A model generated the notes under the pieces. It did not search any database, was not told where the DNA came from, and saw only the letters and a program-made list of their open reading frames with translations. From the NCBI GenBank assembly GCA_964017065.1, contig OZ024783.1, forward strand, positions 8,817,367 through 8,881,366: 64,000 nt of DNA, given 5' to 3'. The stretch is from Haliclona indistincta. Taxonomy: Eukaryota; Porifera; Demospongiae; Haplosclerida; Chalinidae. The position numbers and the translations under genes were made by a program. Positions within the stretch are counted from its first letter, which is position 1, and each line of letters starts with the position of its first letter. Below, in pieces: positions 42,031 to 53,578 of the stretch.

Positions 42031-44100
42031 CTTGACAAAGCCCATTCTCTCCATTAGGTATTTTGCCCAGTGTTTAGTCAGTGCTATGTGTCCTCCATTA
42101 CACTCCATCAGATTGCTGTCATAGCTTTTTCACCACTCAATGCACTGAGCGTGTACTGTCCTGCGATCCCAGGCACAGCAGTGCATACCAGTCCTACGCC
42201 GGTGTTCTCCTACTACAGATACAACAATCCACTGCTGCTCTTTGCTTTCTTCTAAGAGTAGCGGGCCACAAAGGTCAGACTGGATTTCATACTTCCAGCT
42301 TGAAGAATGTGCGACTAGTGTGCCTCCACTCGTACATTTAGCAACAAGCAATCGTCTAGCGGTTACAGACAAAGGCGAGCCGCTGTTTAGATACAGGTGT
42401 ACCTGCACTAGCCATTTTCAACACTCTCCGCATTCGCACTGATGTATGAACTGTATACTAAAGGTATATGGATGTTTATTTTTAGCATCGATAAATATTT
42501 TGATATCCTACGGGAGTTCTTGGCAGTTGCATGCCCTCTTGACTCTATACGCCCTTAGTGTGTGCCATCCTCATGAGTCTCCTATAATTCCTGCAATACG
42601 TCATCCACTTCATTTTGTTTATCCTCTTTATATTCCCTGATGGAATCATACTACCTCTTCTTACCAGTAGAAGTAGGTGTCTACGGAACTTGGTTATCAT
42701 CACACCATAGTGTTATACATGTAGAGTAAGTGATTAGTACGTCATGTATGTTCCTCCACAAAGATGTGTAGTTTTCGGATAACTGTCATTCGTGATAAGT
42801 AGTCCATATGTGTAGTGTACACAGATTATCGACCCAGGATTATGAGTGAAAACCAGTATATAATCGGACGGTGACAAATTCAACTTTGTACACTACTGAA
42901 CATGAGTGTTGATCCCAAGGCTCGACTCTGTAGTGGGTCAATAATGCTTTAACTTCAGGCCTCTGGTTCGTGCTGGAGGTTGAGAATATCAATCCGAGTG
43001 TAGCTCTTTAAGACTCCTATGACCGATGCGCTCACTACATCAGCTGTCAGCTCTAAACAGTTGAGTAGCTAAGATTTTTGTAAACTTTGTTACCAGCAGC
43101 ATGACATTATGCTGTTGCTTACTTTGGACTGTTAATTTAGTTCTGCTAATTGGACTTCACGGATTTATTAAATGATCTTGGTACATGGAACTAAGCAGTA
43201 CTTCTGTGCTAGACTCCTGGTAGACAGCATAGCATAGCAAGTCATTGCTGCGCACGACGAGCACTGGATCTGTTTTGACTCATTGCTCTTAGCCTTTGTT
43301 TGTAGGGTTTCCTGTAGTACACAACTTGGTCATTCAGTCTCCGAACTCTGTGCTGCCTGATATTCTTTTGCTTTGCTTTCAAGACAAGAATCTCTGTTTT
43401 CTTCTTTGCAAGCTGTGCACATTTTCTTTTATCTCTTCGCTGCACATTGTGTAGTTTGTGATTCACGCTTCGACTTTTCTTTCCATACATCTCTTTCAGA
43501 CAGAGTTTTTGCTTCTGCCTACACCTGTATATGTAATTTTTACAGTCATTGACCTTTAATAAAAGGTCAGAGTCATCATGAAATCATTCAACATTGCTAT
43601 TGTAACTACTATTGTACGATTCAACATTGCTGATCGATTTCATTTTTATGTTAATTATTTATAAATAAGTATAATATTAATAAGTATAATAATAATTAAA
43701 CGAGACCATGTGGTCAAAAGCTAGTTCAATTTCTTCACTGCTTCTTCCAGGGTCAATCTTCCTCATAGCACCCATCACATCACATCACATTACATCACAT
43801 CACCCGTGTGAAAACATTTAACACAAAATACAATTAAATTTTTACCTCTATAAAGAGTATGTCATGGCTCAAACGAAATGCTTTCTCATCGTTTTTTTTA
43901 ATCAGTTTTTTTATTTAATCTCTCGAACACTGTCGTGTTGATTTTCATTTTGAAATAAGAGACAGCTGACAGCTCTAAATAGGCAGTTGTCATCTCTGCT
44001 TACTGGAACTATAAACAATAATAATATATAAATAATTACCCTCTAAGCTTAGAAGTGTTGTAGCCTCATGTTCATTGGGCAGCCATGCTTCAAAGTGTAC
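42031..44100. other. Part of ATM intron 6, no recognised gene
   Basis: Minus strand 42408-42130 is open for 92 codons without recognisable motifs. Minus strand 43490-43242 encodes a very basic 82-aa stretch (MYGKKSRSVNHKLHNVQRR...), unidentified. A (CATCA)n tract lies at 43771-43803. The rest is AT-rich and uninformative. Confidence 0.4.
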
Positions 44101-46600
44101 CTACTTTAGCTCAATACAATACAGTTCTAGTTAGGGTGCCGGGTAACAATTTCTTTCCCTTGTCATCCTCTTTGCAGTTCACTAAGTAACTAAACAAACA
44201 TTTCAAAGCCTCTGGTTCAGCAGCACAAGCTATTGTCAGTTTGTACGACTGAATAGATATACGGCATACCATGTTGCAGTTATTAAAATTCAAGCTCTTG
44301 GGCTGAAAAGTTTGAGTTGGTCAACACATGTCTCTTGTCCTGGAATATTTTGTTCACTATTGAACATATGACCCTATGACAATTGGTCTCGTGCTGACTT
44401 TCCACCCCTTATTCTGACGGCTTAGGTCAGCACAAAAGGGGAGGTACTTCTGTTTCTTCTGTTTTTCCCTCCCATGCAACTGCGACTTGAAACCCACCTC
44501 CACCCTTCTCTGGCTTTTGATGTAGACTGTTGCATCAGGTCTCAGGTCTGTGATTGTCTATCTTCCCATCTGTGGGTGTCACATAGTCTACATTTCCTTG
44601 TCATCCTCTTTGCATTTCACTAAGTAACTAAACAAACATTTCAGAGCCTCTGGTTCAGCAGCACAAGCACTGCCATCGTCATTATAATACTGAAATCGTA
44701 AAAGATGTAAAAATCATTGATTTTAATCTTAAACACCCACCAATTCTTCTGGTTCTATTCCCTTTGGCTCTTGTGAAATAATTTGAGGCTGATTCTCGCC
44801 AGCCTGAGTTGCCTAATCTATCTCGATGCTAGAGGGTTCAAGAATATTCTGGAATATTTCGTTCACTATTGAACATAATGACCCAATTGGTCTCGTGCTG
44901 ACTTTCCACCCCCTATTCTGACGGCATAGGTCGGCACACAACGGGAAATACTTCTGTTTCTTCTGTTTTTCCCTCTCACATGATCCTTCATCTCATGCAA
45001 CTGCAACTTCAAACACCTCCACCCTTCTCTGGCTTTTGATGTAGACTGTTACATCAGGTCTGTGATTGTCTATCTTTTGTTTTTCCCTCTCACATGATCC
45101 TTCATCCCATGCGACTGTGACTTCAAACACCTCCACCCTTCTCTGGCTTTTGATGTAGACTATTACATCAGGTCTGCGATTGTCTATCTTCCCATCTGTG
45201 GGTGTCACATAGTCTACTAGGAGTTTTGCCTTTTGATTCTCCATTATTAGAGTCTTTGCTTGCCCACCCAGCATGGGTCTATCAGGTTTAGCAAAAGCTA
45301 CATTCTTGATTTTTAAGTTAAACCAGGCAATATTTTTGTCAACACCACTGTTCTTTAACTCAGAATTTTGTTTGAAGTTAGGGTAGGTATACAAGCAGTG
45401 TCTAATTGCACTCTACCAGGACTAAGACCCTGCTTCAAAGCGTAGCTACTTTTAGCTCAATACAATGCAGTCCTAGTTAGGGTGCCAGGTAAAAATTTTT
45501 TTCCTTGTCATCCTCTTTGCAGTTCACTAAATAACTAAACAAACATTTCAGAGCCTCTGGTTCAGCAGCGCAAGCTATTGTCAGTTCAATACTGAAATCG
45601 TAGAAGATGTAAATCATTGATTTTAATGTTAAACACCCACCAATTTCTTCTGGTTCTATTCCCTTTGGCTCTTGTGAAATAATTAAGGGCTGATTCTCGC
45701 CAGCCTCAGTTGCCTCAGCTATCTCGGGTTTATTATCACTCTGTTGTCATACCTTTTCACGTTATTTGTCGGACGTGATGGTAGCCAAGTACTTCTAGCT
45801 TGGCCATGCCGTAACTGAATGTGGTTGACATCAATTTCAGCAAAAGCCTCAATCATTGTCTTAATGGTATCTTTTTCAATTGACTGCGACATGTCGACAA
45901 CTTGCTGAATCTCTGCCTTATTCTTTGGCTATACACGACAACAGTACTAAAGAACGTAGCGTGGTGTGCCGTCCTCAGTCCTGCGCTACAGTCGGTTGCG
46001 TGGGACATTCCAGTCAGCTGTCAGCAGTATGGGTTTTGACTGCAATGGCAGCAGCAAGTTTGCGACAGCAGCAAGCGACGTCCACAGCAGCGGACGTCGC
46101 TAGTGTGACTGTCGCTTTTTCGGCTTCTTCTCTCAATGTGTCCAACAGTCTCTCAAGATGTCCTCCATTGTGCTTTTGAGTACTCGTCAGGAGGCTAGTC
46201 TCTTCAGTCAACTTGCGTTCTAGCTGGTGATGGCGGTCCTGTTGTACCGCTTCTATCTGGTCGTGCTGCTCGTGCATTTCTATCGTTGCCAGCTTAGAGC
46301 CAGTCTCTCCGTTCAGGTGTTGCTTTAGCTGTACGTTCTCTGTCCTGTTCTCTCTGATTAGCCAGTCTCTCCTCCGTCTGCTCAGGTGTTTCTTTGGCAG
46401 CTTGAGGCTTCTCTACGTTGTCTATCCATGGCTTTTTGATTAGCCAGCCTTTTCTTTCTTTGCTGAGGTGTTTCTTCAGATCTAGCTTTAGCTGTACACT
46501 CTCTGCCCTGGTCTCTCTTCCTTGCCGGGTAACAATTTCTTTTCCTTGTCATCCTCATTGCAGTTCACTAAAATTATAACTAAACAAACATTTTAGAGCC
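44101..46600 (-). pseudogene. Cluster of rearranged RLE-type LINE fragments
   Basis: Repeated blocks (for example the CAAACATTTCARAGCCTCTG segment at about 44197, 44633, 45537 and 46586) show at least four overlapping partial copies on the minus strand. The best frame is 45394-44993; 46277-46014 encodes a Gln/His-rich coiled-coil-like ORF1 piece with AAVDVACCCRKL. Many short direct repeats imply repeated nested insertion or template switching. Confidence 0.5.
44993..45394 (-). pseudogene. LINE restriction-like endonuclease domain with internal duplication
   Basis: 133 codons: ...MENQKAKLLVDYVTP, then KIDNRRPDVIVYIKSQ RRVEVFEVTVAWDEG, then the same block repeated (KIDNHRPDVTVYIKSQ...VFEVAVA). 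RPD and (V)FEV(T)VAW match the PD...E-V core of restriction-like endonucleases of R2/NeSL-type LINEs. The roughly 96-bp tandem duplication inside the domain would disrupt folding. No RT is attached. Confidence 0.55.
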
Positions 46601-46937
46601 TCTGGTTCAGCAGCAGAAGCACTGCCATCGTCATTTTAATACTGAAATCGTAAAAGATGTAATTCATTGATTTTAATGTTAAACACCCACCAATTTCTTC
46701 TGGTTCTAATCCCTTTTGGCTCTTGTGAAATAATTTGAGACTGATTCTCGCCAGCCTCAGTTGCCTCAGCTATCTCGGTGCTAGAGAGCTCAAGATATCT
46801 CTGTGAAAGACAATGGTTTCACGACCAATCGCTCTTTATAATGTCAAAAATAATAGTGGTGTTCATAGAGTTAAATATAATGTTAGTTCAGTTTATGACA
46901 GGTCTAAATGACTGCCCACAATGAACACAGCAATAAT

Positions 46938-47026
46938 TCCTGATGGTACATGTTTAGTATTCGAAGATGTAAAGGGAAATTGAAGCTGGTATAAAATCAG
47001 GCATATAGCTACAGCCATGCCCATCA
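46938..47026 (-). repeat. Inverted copy of 48878-48960
   Basis: GATGGTACATGTTTAGTATT ... GCTGTAGC-type sequence is the reverse complement of the segment after the MITE. The pair forms inverted repeats 1.8 kb apart and offers a substrate for the inversion seen in copy 1. Confidence 0.65.
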
Positions 47027-47180
47027 GTAAATTCTTTCTTTAACACAGAATTTTGTTTGAATTTAGGGTATGTATACAAGCAGTGTCTAATTGCACTCTA
47101 CCAGGACTAAGACCTTATCTTGCTTTGATGTGTCATAATCTGTAGTTCACCGTGAAGAAGACTCTTTAACCTGGGTACAC

Positions 47181-47495
47181 TTATTTGAATAATAGTACGA
47201 GATGTGCTGTCACTGTATCCCTGGGATGATGAAGCTCACTCAGTTTCCCTTGTGGGCAAAAAAGGTTCATCTTGATGCTCTCAAACACTTTGCCAAACAC
47301 TTCCCATCTTGACACGAAGTATTGCCACTCTTCCGTAGTACCAGCCGACGATATGCTTGGTCTCTTCACCTTCTCAGCCCTCGTAGATCCAGTATGGGTG
47401 GTCGTGTGGGCAGTGATGAGCGCAGCAGCAATTACTGGTTCCACAGCAGGTGTCTCGTAGTCACAGCCTTGTACTGGGCACCTAACTGTCGGCAT
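47181..47495 (-). pseudogene. Gypsy-like gag N-terminus with C2H2 finger
   Basis: MPTVRCPVQGCDYETPAVEP, then ALITAHTTTH (C-x4-C...H-x3-H), then EKVKRPSISSAGTTEEWQYF. I recall this start from gag-like proteins of LTR retrotransposons in corals and molluscs. The frame decays after about residue 70 and pol is absent. A shorter shuffled remnant is at 10060-10160 in copy 1. Confidence 0.55.
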
Positions 47496-47793
47496 ATCTC
47501 TGGATGGTCACAATGTCAGTGGTGTGCTTCAATTAGGGTGCCGCAGCTTCTTGCCGGATCAAGGTCGGGAGGTACTTGCTCTGGTGATTGAGGTCTTGAA
47601 CAGGCTTGGTGAAGTTTCGCTGAGTCGTATAATCATAAATAATGAGGGATCGCCTATTTGCTCGCATGCGCTGACGTCGAGTTCACTGAACAGCTAAATA
47701 TCATGTGCATACAAAATCAATGATTATACGACTGGTCGATAATATGAATAATAATGAGTATATATAGTTGTAATGATGTTCAATGTTCTCTAA

Positions 47794-48492
47794 CAGGAGT
47801 CCATAATCGACCGCGCCTACTAAGAGTAGGAGTGTGAATCGCCCACGCTTTAATTGGATTTTCTGCCAGCGAACTGTCGCTAGCGGATATACTATTTTTA
47901 GCGCTTAAAGATGGCAGCTCAGACAGAGAATTGTCTATGATCTAAGCGCTGAGGAAGCATCTTGGTCTCTATATCTAGCTCGATTTACAAGGCCGTCTTT
48001 GCCTTCGCCAATCCTGACCGTGAGCGTGGCTGTCTTCCGTTCGATCAAAGCTTCGTGTTATATCACTGGTCAGCTGTTTCTCAGAGAGTTCCATTTCTTA
48101 CCTGAGATTTACCAGTAGTTGTTACGGTTAGTGGCAGCGATACAACACATAACTGAAGCTGAACAGCTAGGCTGACAGCTCAGCACAGCAGCTGAATGGA
48201 TCAAGTTGTATGATCGAGCGATAAACAGCTTCGAAACAATCAGATAGCCGAACCACGAACGTACAGGTGATCTAGCGACGCCACGATGTGGCTGGCTAGG
48301 CTCTCAGATGCTTTCACGAGTACATACAGTTGCTTTTAGGTTCCCTGATTTGTGCCATGTTCAAGGAGGTGCGGTTTAAAAGCGCTAAAAATAGTATATC
48401 CGCTAGCGACAGTTCGCTGGCAGAAAATCCAATTAAAGCGTGGGCGATTCACACTCCTACTCTTAGTAGGCGCGGTCGATTATGGACTCCTG
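47794..48492. mobile_element. hAT-like MITE with about 115-bp terminal inverted repeats
   Basis: CAGGAGTCCATAATCGACCG at the left is mirrored to 48492; arms pair for about 115 bp (to TTTTTAGCGCTT) with few mismatches. Flanked by TCTCTAAC at 47787-47794 and 48493-48500 (8 bp, one terminal base ambiguous). Interior about 465 bp, noncoding. Copy 1 lacks it. Confidence 0.8.
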
Positions 48493-49618
48493 TCTCTAAC
48501 TATGAGCTCTCTACCCTTGCTAGAGCACACTCGATCCAAGGATCTACCAGATAGGCCTCTCGAGTACTAGTCACCATGTCTTTTGTTACGCTGTTCACTT
48601 CAGCACTTGTGTATAATAACTAGACGGATTGCAAGGGCAATGTGGGGCGAGCCTGAGCGCACCGATAAGCATGACAGCACAAATGATGCATCTGGAACAT
48701 AAGAACAGAAAAAGTGCCACTATCATCCTGCATCATGCATATGCCGTGTCTCGCCATGCAGCTTCATGTGTGTCTTGCCTAATCTATAGCTCTAGCTCGT
48801 GTTCTGATCAGTGCCTTTCTATGGGTCACTGTTGCTCTCATGTAGGAGAGTGACAGTGCTGTGCTTGTGAACTGATGGGCATGGCTGTAGCTGTATACCT
48901 GATTTTATACCAGCTTCACTTTCCCTTTACATCTTCGAATACTAAACATGTACCATCAGGAATCTGTCACCTGCGGGGCCATGACAATTATTACTATCCG
49001 ATGACTTGTTTAGCAGAACACGCAGAGCTGCCGAACCGAAAACTGCTCATAGCCCCATGTATAATGACTTGATTATTGCAGCTGTACAGTCTCTGACCTT
49101 TTCATATTTTTTTACATGTGTATTTTACTAATGGTAGCATAAACCATGTGAATACAGTACTGTTATACTTATTCAAGCTATTGCTATGTCGCCATCTTAA
49201 TTTTACCACCGCCCCTGGAATGATGTAATAGTTATGATGACGTTTGCATGTAATGATGTCATAGTTATGATGACGTTTGCGCTCACACTGCAAGTGCAAA
49301 ATAACAAAAAACTAGCTGCGTACTAGCTGTGGACGTGCCCGAGCAATTCCATCTACAAGAAGGAGACCACCACTACAAGTTCCTGCAGCTTGTGTTTACA
49401 TTGGAGCTACATCGACTGGAGCCATGCGAGTACAAGTACGAGATGCGTGAATACTGTTTATTGGCTTAGGTTAGCTATCACTCCGCTGTAATGATCATAC
49501 TGCTCCTGCCGGCCCAAGCTCAGAGTAGCTTTCAATAATAATTGTCCAGTTTTATATTGTATATTGTTAATATAGTTTGTGCTATTGTTGATTTTGTTAT
49601 TGTTTTATCTTTTCTCAG

Positions 49619-49853
49619 CTAAAAGACGCAGACTGGACACAAACTGGTCCTCACTTGTTGATCTACTGTCGACCAACACAACTAACCCATCTATTATGAC
49701 ATGGTACTACAATAATAGTGTTCAAATAATACTTATTTCTCTGTCCTCCTCATAGGCTGCAGTTGGCTGGTCATCTGTTACTGAAATGGCCGAACTCTCT
49801 GTCTCTCTCATCGTATCCTGCTCTTCTCTCTCAACTTCACAAAGTTCAAAAAG
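49619..49853 (+). CDS. ATM: ATM-like kinase, visible exons 7-8 (in duplication copy 2)
   Basis: Exon 7 (49619-49703) gives AKRRRLDTNWSSLVDLL, matching the KRKKIELGW segment of ATM. Exon 8 (49756-49853) continues with the WLQLA-type block seen at 12175, though copy 2 has Val/Thr changes. Phases from exon 6 fit exactly. Compared with copy 1, exon 8 lacks 10 bases just before the donor, so it leaves in phase 1 instead of 2. Either the downstream exon or another donor compensates, or this allele is damaged. Intron 6 (40752-49618) is filled with transposon remains. Confidence 0.75.
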
Positions 49854-50527
49854 GTACTTAGTTAAAACAATGTATTGCTTAGTAGAAAGCAAGATACTAA
49901 GGTATGAATGCTTAGTATAATCATACTGTACTGTACTGGAGTACAAATGCTTACATATAAGTTACTAATGTATGCGTATTAGCTTTGGTATATTCCTGAC
50001 TGTATAATATTATATGTAAGTGCATAAGTAAAATTAATAATTTATTCTATGCGTTGTATGAGGTCTGCTCCAAGCTACGGTAAGACTCACTATTTGTATT
50101 GTGCAATGCATAAAAGATTTAATGTGAGCAATTTATCAGCAAGATAGCGCGTCGCGTGACTCATGTTCATCTTTAAATAGTACATGTTTTTCATCGATAA
50201 AACGTAGTGTACTTACGGCGACTGATTTACATCATTTTCTTGCATTACTACTGCAAGTCGATCACCTCTAGTTTTCTATGTTGCATAAAATAGAAAAATG
50301 TTTCTGTGTACGTGCATGCACTTGTGTTGACAATTTTGGTTCACAGCAGAAGCTAACAACTTGCAATTATAGTAGTGTGATTGTTGGGAATTCTTTGAAA
50401 AATTATTATTGTACGTAGTGCTGACAATAAAGTGAAGCAATCAGTGTTGTGTGCTTGCTGCACCTGTATCCTCGTTCCTTCACTTTACTTGTGTTGTTGA
50501 CTTGTTGTGTTGTGTTCTTCTTTGTAG

Positions 50528-50692
50528 TTGAAGGAATGTTGTGAGCCTGTGATGTCCATTGTTGTCAAAACCTTAGTTTTTGTGAATCAGTTTAACACGT
50601 TCTCACTTTATCTGACAATGATACAGCGCTTCCAGCTTAGAGAGTCCAATTGTGATGGTTTTACATATTATGCTGTAAAAATTTTATCAAAG
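50528..50692 (+). CDS. Candidate 165-nt exon, copy 2, unidentified
   Basis: Counterpart of 12973-13137, with identical splice signals and an open frame; differences are three synonymous changes plus His-Cys to Gln-Arg. It lies 675 bp after ATM exon 8, on the same strand. It may be the next ATM exon if a small intermediate exon exists, but I could not align it. Confidence 0.4.
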
Positions 50693-52066
50693 GTAATACA
50701 ATCCTCAAATCTGGTCTGAAGTATGGTATAACTTTGTAGATTATGTGCATCAAATATGACAGCTCACAACCAACTATTGCAAAAGTTATTATCATTGCCG
50801 ATCGGCAATGATATGTAGGGATGACCTCGAATTAAGATGGCGGCTACTCATGTGTGAAAATGAGTTTTCGCACATATCTCTACTGTTATACATTTCTACT
50901 GCATTTTAGCTATCTCTGAGGGAATCTGAAGTGTAAGCGCTTGTAGGAAGTCCATGAAAGTCGCCGGGTTTGCTTGCTCGACGACGAAAATCAAGATGGC
51001 GACTCTCAGGGAGCAAGTTGCAGATCTTCGCTGTTTTAGCGTTTCTCGAGAATCCAGACATCCAGGATTGATTAGACGATTGTTCTGAGCATGAAAATAC
51101 CTTTGGCGAAGCTGGCAGACGTTTCTAAAGTGGTAAACTAAAATTGCCGCCCACGCGAATTGTTCATCTTCTTTCTTCTTCTTCTTCTTCTTCTTCTTCT
51201 TCTTTGACAAGCATAGCGCTGTCCTGAGTGAACGAATCACTACCAAACCTGCACGATCGCATGTGTATATATCTTGGTTAGTGCACTTATTTCTTAGATA
51301 GGCATCAAACACTACCAGAAGCGAGTAATCCTTGAAAAACATGGGTTTTGGACCGTTTTGGACTAGCGACTTCATTAATTAACCCTCTTGTCGCTTCTTA
51401 TCATTAACTCCGCCCACATCAGTTTTGCAGCTATCTCGCTACTCGCTCGCTACTGCGTTTTGTCTCTGCTCTGGACGCTTCAGCGCGCAAGCTAGAGGTA
51501 TTAAAATGTGTCTAGACCAGTACTATACCCTAAATAACACTGATCTGTTCGTTAAAGCTTCAGATGGCGGGTTCAGTAAAGCTGACTTACACAGCTGACG
51601 TGACACTAACTTGAGTATTCCGAGTCAGCTTACTGGCGGCAAGATTCTATGCACAGTAAGGTTCCTACACCACGCATCGTAAGTTGTAAAGGACTAGAAG
51701 CCTCTGTGAGTGTGATATTGACATCAACAAGATTCTACTAGGCGTGCTCCTACTAGTTAGGCTCGCAGCATCATGAATTGGCAGTACTAGTTCTCAGTAG
51801 TCTCTTCTTCATCCATTATAATACTAACAAGTACCATGTTGTCAAATCATACCTGGACTTGAAATTTTAAACCTTTCATTGAATGATTATTCTTGTGATT
51901 GGTAATATTAAACATTTAAACCACACTCCTTACTCTCAAGAGGCTGTGCACGCGTTCACATCAGTATCTATTGTACTGCTCACAGAGTTGTAAAAATGAA
52001 ATAACATCCAACATAGAATACAACTAATAAGTTCAAACTGATAGTGATCAAAAAAGTAACAGGAAC

Positions 52067-52782
52067 AAGTAAAGTAAAAAATCTTTAATAAAAAAACTTA
52101 AAAGTGTAGGGATGACTCTTAAAAAAGGAAGGGAACAAGATGGGATGATGCTTGCAAAAGTAAAAGAACAAGATGGAACAATGCTTGCAAATGTAAAAGT
52201 CCCAAGTATCCCTACATCAGCGGCTTGAAGGAGGACGCAGTCCGATGGAGTAATTGACGGTTGTAAATAACTGGAGGTATCTGTGTTTGGAGAACGCAGT
52301 CTGATGAAGTAATTGACGGTTGTGAATAACTAGAGGTATCTGTGTTCAGGAGGACGTAGTCCGATGAAGTAATTGACGGTTGTAAATAACTAGATGTATC
52401 TGTGTTTATAGGAGGACGCAGTCCGATGAAGTAGTTGACAGTTGTAAATAAGCTGCAGGTAGCTGTGTTTGGAGGACGCAGTCCGATGAAGTAATTGACG
52501 GTTGTAGAAAACTAGAGGTATCTGTGTTTTGGAGGACGTAGTCCGATTGAGTAATCGATCGTTGTAAAAGGTATAGGAAGAGGATTCCACATTAATTTTG
52601 TCAGTTGCATGTTGTCGCAGCAAGCCGCTGATGTAGGGATACTTGGGACTTTTACATTTGCAAGCATTCTTCCATCTTGTTCTTTTACTTTTGCAAGCAT
52701 CATCCCATCTTTTTCCCTTCCTTTTTTAAGAGTCATCCCTACACTTTTAAGTTTTTTTATTAAAGATTTTTTACTTTACTTT
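52067..52782. mobile_element. Foldback element, about 170-bp inverted repeats, internal tandem repeats
   Basis: AAGTAAAGTAAAAAATCTTT...GCGGCTTG (52067-52232) is mirrored at 52612-52782. Between the arms are six about-60-bp units (GGAGGACGCAGTCCGATGAA, then GTAATTGACGGTTGT...CTGTGTTT) from 52230 to 52560. Confidence 0.85.
52230..52560 (+). repeat. About 60-bp tandem repeat, 6 units
   Basis: Units start at about 52230, 52288, 52349, 52412, 52471 and 52532, each carrying the small palindrome GGACGCAGTCC-like core. Length varies 57-63 bp. Confidence 0.85.
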
Positions 52783-53301
52783 CAACTATTAAGTATAGGT
52801 CACTGAATAAGCTCAGTAGCTGAAGTTTTAGGCTTGGAAATGGGTATTTGGCTGAGTTAAGAAAATTCACTTTACAAACAGCTCACAGAATGGCTCATCT
52901 TTCACTACAGCAAGTTTGCAAGCTCACCTTACTTGCACAACGTTGTACGGTACAGAAATGCACCAAAAACGTGTGTTTTGGGAGTCACTGAAGTTTTTAG
53001 GCTTGCATTTGCGCATTTTTGCGAGTTAAGAACTCAGATGTGTGCAATGGGTAGCCAGATACCTAAAGTTTTTACTTGCGTTGGAATTATAAGTGTAGCT
53101 CAAAGCATGCGCACACGCGATCATCGAGAAAGTGCAGTTCTGCAGTTCTTCGTCGCGTTAATGAGATTCATCTAGAGAAAGTAGTTTATCGATGACTCGT
53201 TTCCACTCGCGCAGGGCCGCTCTTGTTGACCGGTGACAAGATGGCTGCTGATCGACAGCCCTAGTTTTGCTTCATTCTTGATCAGTTGCAATTGTTTAAC
53301 A

Positions 53302-53578
53302 AATTGATCGACTTTTTATCCGGTAAAACTGCAACTGATCGAGAGCGAAGCACTCCTTCACCATTGCCGTGGTTACTCCTCTCAAGGCGGCTGACCATTA
53401 TTGCTATCCTGCGATCCTTTCTATTCTCAAACAACGCATCATACCAGTCATTCCTCATGATGATCCTACTCTTGCTATTGTTCCTGTAGTCAATCTTCTA
53501 GGCAAATGTGTTTGTGTACCTCTTGAAAGCAAGTTGTACTTGTCCATGCAACCAAATCCATTCTCATATTTTGACTGA
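53302..53578 (+). pseudogene. Frameshifted copy of the 13741 ORF
   Basis: Matches 13741-14013 but has an extra CT (CTCCTCTCAAGG) near 53381 that splits the frame into two. The start codon is also changed (AAATTGATCG versus AAAATGATCG). Confidence 0.55.

Larger units (their letters stand above)
50790..52782. mobile_element. 2.0-kb insertion in copy 2, composite
   Basis: Copy 1 reads uninterrupted at 13230-13236 (AAAAGTTAT|CAACTATT). The insert begins with the palindrome ATCATTGCCGATCGGCAATGAT and contains GTAGGGATGAC near its left side and GTCATCCCTAC near its right. 51176-51206 is a (CTT)n tract. A foldback element (52067-52782) forms its right third. Bases 50800-52066 otherwise hold no recognised gene. 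Confidence 0.65.

Noticed and set aside
50788..52783. Treating the 2-kb insert as a single DNA transposon with GTAGGGATGAC ends
   Set aside because: The motif is internal to both sides and no target duplication was found; recorded as composite instead.
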